Of a DNA stretch of 43,156 nt, positions 35,058-43,156 are shown piece after piece. The notes under the pieces were generated by a model that was not told the origin of the DNA, did no database searches, and saw only the letters and a list, made by a program, of their open reading frames with translations. The stretch is taken from NCBI GenBank assembly GCA_964604565.1, contig CAZRZN010000008.1:1-43156 (forward strand), given 5' to 3'. Each line of letters opens with the position of its first letter. The first letter of the stretch is position 1. Position numbers and translations under genes: made by a program. Source of the DNA: CAZRZN01 sp964604565 (GTDB lineage Bacteria > Pseudomonadota > Alphaproteobacteria > Rhodobacterales > Rhodobacteraceae).

Positions 35058-36203
35058 ATGTCCAAACGTGACTTTTACGAAGTGCTTGGCCTCTCGCGCG
35101 GCGCCTCTGCGGAAGAAATCAAGAAGGCCTACCGTTCGAAAGCCAAGGAATTTCATCCGGATCGCAATGCCGACAAACCGGATGCGGAATCCCAGTTCAA
35201 GGAAGTGAACGAAGCTTACGAAGTCCTGAAAGACGGAGAAAAAAAGGCCGCCTACGACCGGTTCGGCCATGGGGCCTTTGACGGCGGCATGGGTGGCGGC
35301 GGGCGTCCGGGCAGTGGCATGGGCGGAAACGCCGATTTCGCCAGTGCCTTTTCGGATGTCTTCGACGATCTTTTCGGTGATTTCATGGGCGGTCGCCAAG
35401 GGGGCCGTCAGCGCGCATCACGCGGCGCCGACCTGCGCTACAACATGCGCGTGACCCTCGAAGACGCATACAACGGGCTTCAAAAGACCATCAAGGTGCC
35501 GACATCAGTGCCCTGCGGCGAATGCAAGGGGTCCGGCGCCGAAGGGGGCGCGGAACCCACCGCCTGTCCGACGTGTTCGGGCCTTGGCAAGGTGCGCGCC
35601 ACGCAAGGCTTCTTTACAGTCGAACGAACCTGCCCGACCTGTTCGGGCCTGGGTCAGATCATCAAGAATCCCTGTAACGTCTGTAGTGGTGCAGGCCGTG
35701 TGCAGCAGGAACGCGCGCTCTCGGTCAATGTGCCTGCCGGGGTCGAGACGGGGACGCGTATCCGTCTGGCCGGAGAGGGCGAAGCCGGAATGCGCGGTGG
35801 ACCGCCGGGCGATCTCTATATCTTCATCGAGGTTGAGCCGCACGAAATATTCGAGCGCGACGGTGCGGAACTGCATTGCAGGGTGCCTGTGTCGATGACC
35901 GCGGCCGCCCTTGGTGGTGACATCGAAGTGCCGACAATCGATGGCGGTCGCAGCCGGGTAAAGATCCCGGGTGGCAGCCAGTCCGGACGCCAGATGCGGC
36001 TGCGTGGCAAGGGCATGAGGTCGCTGCGCGGCGGCGCGACGGGCGACATGTTCATCGAACTTGCGGTCGAGACGCCGGTCAACCTGACGTCCCGGCAAAA
36101 GGAATTGCTGCGGGAGTTCGAGTCGCTTGCCGAAGATAACAATCCGGAATCTCACAGCTTTTTCAATTCGGTGAAAAGCTTTTGGGACTCCATGAAGGGA
36201 TAA
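35058..36203 (+). CDS. dnaJ: Co-chaperone DnaJ (Hsp40)
   Basis: A 381-residue class I J-protein that stimulates DnaK ATPase. The J domain (about 1-70) has the HPD motif in EFHPDRNAD; a Gly/Phe-rich stretch (GGMGGGGRPG) follows. The zinc-binding region has four CxxCxGxG repeats (CGECKGSG, CPTCSGLG twice, CNVCSGAG), and the client-binding and dimer domains come last. ATG 35058 follows GAGGAGGACGACC. A long stem, CCGCGCGGCC/GGCCGCGCGG, lies at 36217-36258 after the gene. Confidence 0.98.
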   Translation: MSKRDFYEVLGLSRGASAEEIKKAYRSKAKEFHPDRNADKPDAESQFKEVNEAYEVLKDGEKKAAYDRFGHGAFDGGMGGGGRPGSGMGGNADFASAFSDVFDDLFGDFMGGRQGGRQRASRGADLRYNMRVTLEDAYNGLQKTIKVPTSVPCGECKGSGAEGGAEPTACPTCSGLGKVRATQGFFTVERTCPTCSGLGQIIKNPCNVCSGAGRVQQERALSVNVPAGVETGTRIRLAGEGEAGMRGGPPGDLYIFIEVEPHEIFERDGAELHCRVPVSMTAAALGGDIEVPTIDGGRSRVKIPGGSQSGRQMRLRGKGMRSLRGGATGDMFIELAVETPVNLTSRQKELLREFESLAEDNNPESHSFFNSVKSFWDSMKG

Positions 36204-36216
36204 ACCCCCAGCCTGA

Positions 36217-36258
36217 CCGCGCGGCCTGGAGCGTCCGATGGGCCTTCCGGCCGCGCGG
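36217..36258 (+). terminator. Stem after dnaKJ
   Basis: A perfect 10-bp GC stem, CCGCGCGGCC with GGCCGCGCGG, has a 22-base loop and no T-run. It could end or stabilise the dnaKJ mRNA. Confidence 0.4.
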
Positions 36259-36372
36259 GTTGAAAGATTTCGGCAAACCTTCGGTGGCACCAAACAGATA
36301 TGTTTGTCGAGGGGACTTTGGACTCCACAGGCTTTAACGGGCTGTTCATCATATGTCGGGCACGATGCGGAC

Positions 36373-37137
36373 ATGTCCCATGGTCCGCATTTCTCTGATT
36401 CCCAAGCGGCATTGTTCGATGTCGACGAGGATGCGTCGACCACGATGCCCATGGCCGCAAGACTGCCGTCTTATATTCGCGATCACCGCAGCCGCCTGCG
36501 GGAACGGTTTCTTGTTGGCGGCGCTGACGCTTTGCCGGATTATGAATTGCTGGAACTGGTTCTGTTCCGTGCGATTCCACGTCGGGATGTAAAACCCTTG
36601 GCGCGCCATCTTCTTGAGGTCTTCGGCGATTTCAATTCCGTGCTGTCCGCACCGGTCGCGCGGCTAACAGAGGTCAAAGGCATCGGTGATGCCGTCATCA
36701 CCGAGCTCAAGATCGTCGAGGCGGCAGCGCATCGTCTCGCGCGATCCCGCGTCCTGCGAAAGCATGTGGTCAGCAGCTGGGATGCGTTGCTGGAGTATTG
36801 CCAGACCACAATGGCCCATCGGGAAACGGAACAATTCCGTATCCTTTTTCTCGATCGCAAGAATGTCCTGATTGCCGATGAGGCACAGGCAAAAGGCACC
36901 GTCGATCATGTGCCGGTTTATCCGCGCGAGGTGGTAAAACGCGCGCTGGAACTGAATGCCTCCGCCATCATCCTTGTGCACAATCACCCGTCGGGGGATC
37001 CGACCCCCAGTCAGGCGGATATTGACATGACCTTGCAGATTCAGAGCGCAGCGGACACGCTTGGCATCACATTGCATGATCACCTCGTCATCGGTAAATC
37101 GCGCGAACTGAGTTTTCGATCCGAGGGCCTTCTCTGA
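36373..37137 (+). CDS. radC: RadC/JAB-domain protein
   Basis: A 254-residue protein with an N-terminal helix-hairpin-helix part (LTEVKGIGDAVITEL) and a C-terminal JAB metalloprotease-like domain (HNHPSGDPTPSQAD, the metal-binding motif). It was historically linked to DNA repair, but its function is unproven. ATG 36373 gives the expected length; an in-frame start at 36238 would add 45 residues unlike the family. No good ribosome site is visible. Its stop is nine bases from the stop of the convergent gene at 37147. Confidence 0.92.
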   Translation: MSHGPHFSDSQAALFDVDEDASTTMPMAARLPSYIRDHRSRLRERFLVGGADALPDYELLELVLFRAIPRRDVKPLARHLLEVFGDFNSVLSAPVARLTEVKGIGDAVITELKIVEAAAHRLARSRVLRKHVVSSWDALLEYCQTTMAHRETEQFRILFLDRKNVLIADEAQAKGTVDHVPVYPREVVKRALELNASAIILVHNHPSGDPTPSQADIDMTLQIQSAADTLGITLHDHLVIGKSRELSFRSEGLL

Positions 37138-37146
37138 GTGACGGGT

Positions 37147-38706
37147 TCAACGCACCCAGACTTCCACGCGCCGGTTCACCTGCCGTCCCCATGTGGTATC
37201 GTCGCAGGCCATGGGCATGGCTTCACCAAAGGCTTCGGCGCCGATTTCGATGCGTTCGAGATCCGCGGTTTCAGCGGTGCTTTCTACTGCCTCGCGAACG
37301 GCCACGGCGCGACGGCGGGCGATGTCCAGATTGGCTGCCGCAGAACCGACGCCGTCGGAAAAGCCGACAAAGATCATCTGCCGCCCATCATAGATGCCGG
37401 CCTCCAGTGCACGTGCCAGTTGCACCACATTGGACCGTGACTGCGCGTCCAGACGGGCGGAGCCGGCCTCGAACCGAAAGGTCGTGGTCAGCCGTCGCAT
37501 CGGCGCCAGAACCTGCGTCATTTGCTGCAACGCCAGAAGACCCGTGTCGCCTTCCGCCGCCATGATTGCATTTGCCAGCCGATCCCCTTGCAGGTCGCGG
37601 GGAATCTCCTCGGGGGCCTGATCCACGAATCCCGCCCGCCGGATGACGATCTGTGCCGGGGCGCTGTGAGTGTAGCTCAGGAATTCGCGACCCAGCTTCG
37701 GCAGGCGCCGCGCGGGAATGTAAAGAAACATCGGCGCGGTCAATGGATAATCCTCGGTCTTGATGCTGCGCCGCGTCGCACGCAGTTGGAAACCGCATGT
37801 GCCGGTCAAAACCAGGGGCTTTGTGTTGCCCATATCTGCATGGCTTGCAATGCCAAGGCCAAAGGGGTCCCGGGCAACTGCGCGGACAAGGTCGGGGTTG
37901 CTGGTGTGGCGTTGTGCGTCCTTGACCAGGGCCTGCCCCGCGGGGGTCAGCAGACGATCTTCCAGCCCTTGGACAAGGCCCGACGCGCCATCGCGCAGAT
38001 GCAGCATAATCGGTGCATCTGGCCCACCCAGGTCGCGCCAATTGTCGATCCGGCCCGAGAGGACCTCGACAAGCTGGTTCATCGAAAGGGCATCGATCGG
38101 GTTCCCGAAGGCGACGACGGGGACCATCGCATCCAACGCAAGCACACGCGACCGGTTGGGCAGAGTGAGATCGCCAAGCCCTGCCGCACGTGCGAGCCCA
38201 ACCTCTTCACTGCGGATTTCGCGCAGGGCCATGACGATGTCGGCCTCATCGTCGAGGAGATCGGAAAAGCCCTGATCCGTGTTGGTGACGCTAAAGACGA
38301 AGCGCCCCACCAGCTTGCCCGTTTCGGGATTGTGCAGTTCATAGGAAAATTCGCCGTCGATTTCTCCGGAACGGCCGACAATCAGCCTGCCGCGCCGGGC
38401 AAAACCCTCTAGCAGCGCAGGCATCAGCACGCGGCCGAGGCTGGCCGAGCCCGAAATTCTGACTTTGGCCACAAAATCCATGAGGGAGGGGCAGCCGACA
38501 CCCGTGCAGGTGACGCCAGAGCCGTCGACCGTTAATTTACCGAATCGGGTTTGGACCCGGTAGAATTCGCCATCGAACCCAAGCAACGTCCCGCTGAGCG
38601 AAATCGAACCATCGCGCGAATTGAGCGTCACGTCCTGAGCCGATGCCACGCTTGCGGTGTACAAAAAGAAAAGTGCGGCGAAGATCACCGCACGAAAAAC
38701 CGCCAT
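37147..38706 (-). CDS. Periplasmic-binding (PstS-like) protein fused to an OmpA domain
   Basis: A 519-residue exported protein. It has a signal peptide (about 1-23, ending VASA), a small N-terminal region (about 24-75, containing CTGVGC), a phosphate-binding-protein-like domain (about 80-365), and a C-terminal OmpA peptidoglycan-binding domain (about 395-519; IFVGFSDGVGSAAANLDIARR, NRRVEVWV). The fusion suggests a solute- or ligand-binding protein tethered to the cell wall. No ABC permease is adjacent, so transport is doubtful. It begins 21 bases after the exported hypothetical upstream, probably in one operon. Confidence 0.85.
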   Translation of the reverse strand: MAVFRAVIFAALFFLYTASVASAQDVTLNSRDGSISLSGTLLGFDGEFYRVQTRFGKLTVDGSGVTCTGVGCPSLMDFVAKVRISGSASLGRVLMPALLEGFARRGRLIVGRSGEIDGEFSYELHNPETGKLVGRFVFSVTNTDQGFSDLLDDEADIVMALREIRSEEVGLARAAGLGDLTLPNRSRVLALDAMVPVVAFGNPIDALSMNQLVEVLSGRIDNWRDLGGPDAPIMLHLRDGASGLVQGLEDRLLTPAGQALVKDAQRHTSNPDLVRAVARDPFGLGIASHADMGNTKPLVLTGTCGFQLRATRRSIKTEDYPLTAPMFLYIPARRLPKLGREFLSYTHSAPAQIVIRRAGFVDQAPEEIPRDLQGDRLANAIMAAEGDTGLLALQQMTQVLAPMRRLTTTFRFEAGSARLDAQSRSNVVQLARALEAGIYDGRQMIFVGFSDGVGSAAANLDIARRRAVAVREAVESTAETADLERIEIGAEAFGEAMPMACDDTTWGRQVNRRVEVWVR

Positions 38707-38727
38707 AAAGTCCCCGTCGCCAGAGCA

Positions 38728-39708
38728 TCACATCTTGGCGATAGTCAGGTCTTCAAAGAGGTTTTTCAATACCAGAAAGTCGCCCACCGTTTCGCAAGCC
38801 GGCATTTCGAGTGTCAGATCATGGGCGCTGAGGCTGCTTCCATCGCGGATTTCCAGCGTTTGCGCCTCGACGCGGCGCCCACAATTCTGATCGGTCACTT
38901 CGGCCTCGACCGAAAGCAGAACCGTGCCACTACGTTGCGCAGTTCCCGAAGGAAAAGAATAGACCTCCGCATAAAGGGCCTCGGGGGCATCCACTCGACC
39001 CAGACGGGTCAGAAAGCCGCCCTCACCCTGCGCCGCAGCGGTCAAGGTTCCGGCCGCGGAGGCCCAAATGTGCCCTTCAGAGAAATATGCGGCAGAAAAT
39101 TCCCGGGCATGGAGCTGCAACCCGGCATCCCCTTTCCACTGAACCACGACGCGGTCGTAGAACGGCAAGGAGGTGACTTCGGCGCTTGCCATCGCACCAT
39201 CGCCGCTGGCAAAGGAGGCGATCACGATAGCCTGCTCCGCCAAGGCCGGAACCGTCATGGAAAGCATTCCGTCGGGTTGCACGACTTCGGTAAACATCAT
39301 GCCCTGATGATGTAGCGTCACCCGCTCACTGGCGTTGCAAGGGGCGTCCAAAACCAAACTCAACATGGCACCCGCGGCTGGTGATGCAGTCATGGTGACA
39401 TCGCAGGTAAAGCCTGTTGCTGCGGGATCCTCGGGCAGGGCGGCCAACGGCAACTCAACTTCCCTTGCGGCGTTGGTAACCACGGGGTCGCCAGGCAATG
39501 CGATGTCCCCAGAGGGATCGCTTGGCAATCGCGGCAGGATCATCGCTGACGAGGCAGGTGTGATCGAGGTCAGTTCCAGCTGCACTGCCGCAGCGGATGC
39601 ATCGGAGTTAACCCCCGGCAGGTCAAAGCCATACTGCATCACGTAGCCTGTTCCAAGCGCGCAGACCAAGGTCGCGCCACCGATGATGTAACTCGTGATC
39701 CGGGCCAT
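38728..39708 (-). CDS. Exported or membrane-anchored protein of unknown function
   Basis: A 326-residue protein I do not recognise beyond its resemblance to Roseobacter hypothetical proteins. One N-terminal membrane helix or uncleaved signal (SYIIGGATLVCALGTGYVM) is followed by an Ala/Pro-rich linker and an extracytoplasmic, beta-rich part with three or four Cys residues (TCDVTM, APCNAS, NCGRRV, PACETV). ATG 39708 has AGGAG eight bases upstream. It lies downstream of secA on the same strand and just upstream of the OmpA-fusion gene, so it may act with that protein in the periplasm. Confidence 0.78.
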   Translation of the reverse strand: MARITSYIIGGATLVCALGTGYVMQYGFDLPGVNSDASAAAVQLELTSITPASSAMILPRLPSDPSGDIALPGDPVVTNAAREVELPLAALPEDPAATGFTCDVTMTASPAAGAMLSLVLDAPCNASERVTLHHQGMMFTEVVQPDGMLSMTVPALAEQAIVIASFASGDGAMASAEVTSLPFYDRVVVQWKGDAGLQLHAREFSAAYFSEGHIWASAAGTLTAAAQGEGGFLTRLGRVDAPEALYAEVYSFPSGTAQRSGTVLLSVEAEVTDQNCGRRVEAQTLEIRDGSSLSAHDLTLEMPACETVGDFLVLKNLFEDLTIAKM

Positions 39709-39807
39709 GAAGGGACTCCTGTTCCAAACGGTCAACGATCAGCTTGCATGAGAAAAGTGTCAGGCTTGCGGCACCTCAAGGGAGTCATCTTGGCATTGGT
39801 CGTTCGC

Positions 39808-39831
39808 CCGGGCGGTCAATTGAACGCCCGG
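39808..39831 (-). terminator. Hairpin after secA
   Basis: CCGGGCG and CGCCCGG form a 7-bp stem around a 10-base loop, 15 bases after the secA stop on the minus strand. No T-run is present. Confidence 0.4.
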
Positions 39832-39845
39832 CGCAGTGGAATCCG

Positions 39846-42587
<2,742 letters not shown>

Positions 42588-42760
42588 GGTCTGATTTACC
42601 TGTTCCCAGCTTCGTGTGTGTCATCTGCTTGCCCGCCTCGCACATGACACATATGACGGAACGAAAAGACCGGCCTCGCAGCGCCTTCTGGCATGTAAGG
42701 GGACGGCCCAAAAGTGTCAACGCCGCCCTTGAACGCGGCACCGATCAAGAGGACCTACAG

Positions 42761-43156
42761 ATGTCTAAAACCCTCATGAAACTCTCGGCGGCAGCGCTGG
42801 CGATCTGTGTCGCCCTGCCGGCCAGCGCCCAGGATGAAATCACGGCCGATACTGTCGTTGCCACCGTCAACGGGACTGAGATTACCCTGGGACATATGCT
42901 GATGGCCCGGGCCTCCCTGCCGGAGCGGTTCGCCAATGCGCCCTCCGATGATCTCTGGGACGGTCTTGTCGAACAGCTGATCCAGCAAGAGGCGCTGGCA
43001 CAGTCGGATGAGGCGGTAGAGACGCCGCGCGTTGAGGTAGCGCTGGACAATGAAAGGCGGTCCCTGCTGGCCGCGGAGGCGATCCAGGCCGTTGCGGACG
43101 CCGCGGTCACCGAACAGACGCTCTATTCACGGTTTCGACTGAGCTCGGTAGGTGGG
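42761..43156 (+). CDS. PpiC/SurA-type periplasmic peptidyl-prolyl isomerase, 3' part missing
   Basis: The first 132 codons of an exported parvulin-type foldase. The signal peptide (MSKTLMKLSAAALAICVALP, cleavage after ASA) is followed by the SurA-like N-terminal helices: VVATVNGTEITLGHML, then a Glu/Gln/Leu-rich helix (LVEQLIQQEALAQ) and RRSLLAAEAIQAVADAAVTE. The PPIase domain would lie beyond the edge. The last ten or so codons (after VTEQTL) no longer resemble the family as I know it, so the scaffold end may be unreliable. The ribosome site AGAGGAC is about seven bases before the ATG. Confidence 0.82.
   Translation, partial: MSKTLMKLSAAALAICVALPASAQDEITADTVVATVNGTEITLGHMLMARASLPERFANAPSDDLWDGLVEQLIQQEALAQSDEAVETPRVEVALDNERRSLLAAEAIQAVADAAVTEQTLYSRFRLSSVGG

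Overview
The window looks like a draft-assembly scaffold from an alphaproteobacterium of the Rhodobacteraceae (Roseobacter group). The reasons are its GC-rich sequence, the gene families and their order (glcDEF, polA, nth next to an adenosine kinase, lptC-lptA-lptB-hpf-ptsN, dnaK-dnaJ, secA), and intergenic GC-rich palindromes of a kind I associate with this family. It contains one run of 100 N (29496-29595), and both ends cut through genes. I see no rRNA, tRNA, CRISPR array, insertion sequence or prophage. Almost all of it is core chromosome.

Layout. 1-2.5 kb: the start of a succinate-semialdehyde dehydrogenase gene, divergent from an alpha/beta hydrolase. 1.9-4.4 kb: an ECF sigma factor translationally coupled to a membrane-anchored von Willebrand A protein. 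4.7-7.4 kb: a LysR regulator, a small heat-shock protein gene with a ROSE-like RNA thermometer, and a secreted trypsin-like protease. 7.4-11.7 kb: the glycolate oxidase operon glcD-glcE-(small membrane protein)-glcF. 11.9-16 kb: a HemJ/CopD-like membrane protein, a DUF599 protein and DNA polymerase I. 16.1-21.6 kb: adenosine kinase and endonuclease III, an AraC/methylguanine-methyltransferase fusion, an OmpA lipoprotein, an FMN reductase and a two-hotdog dehydratase. 21.6-23.3 kb: an exopolysaccharide sugar transferase, then a long AT-richer intergenic region with one perfect DnaA box. 23.3-27.1 kb: RNase D, the LPS-export genes lptC-lptA-lptB, hibernation factor hpf and ptsN. 27.4-30.5 kb: galE, galU, the gap and cysQ. 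30.9-32.8 kb: two tandem SH3-type exported paralogs and AlkB. 33-37 kb: dnaK, dnaJ and radC. 37-43 kb: a periplasmic-binding/OmpA fusion, an exported hypothetical protein, secA and the start of a PpiC-type isomerase.

The genes form several working groups. One is envelope building and export: LptCAB, the sugar transferase with GalE and GalU, SecA, PpiC and the OmpA proteins. A second is protein quality control: DnaK and DnaJ with a sigma-32 type promoter, and Hsp20 with both a sigma-32 type promoter and a thermometer. A third is DNA repair and replication: PolA, Nth, the Ada-like protein, AlkB and RadC. A fourth is carbon metabolism through glycolate oxidase. The least ordinary parts are the ROSE-like thermometer, the sigma/VWA pair with an internal start site, the unnamed membrane protein inside the glc operon, the tandem SH3/TEPFW paralogs, and the 22.4-23.2 kb intergenic region. 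I found no clearly new multi-gene system; most findings are regulatory or small-gene observations.
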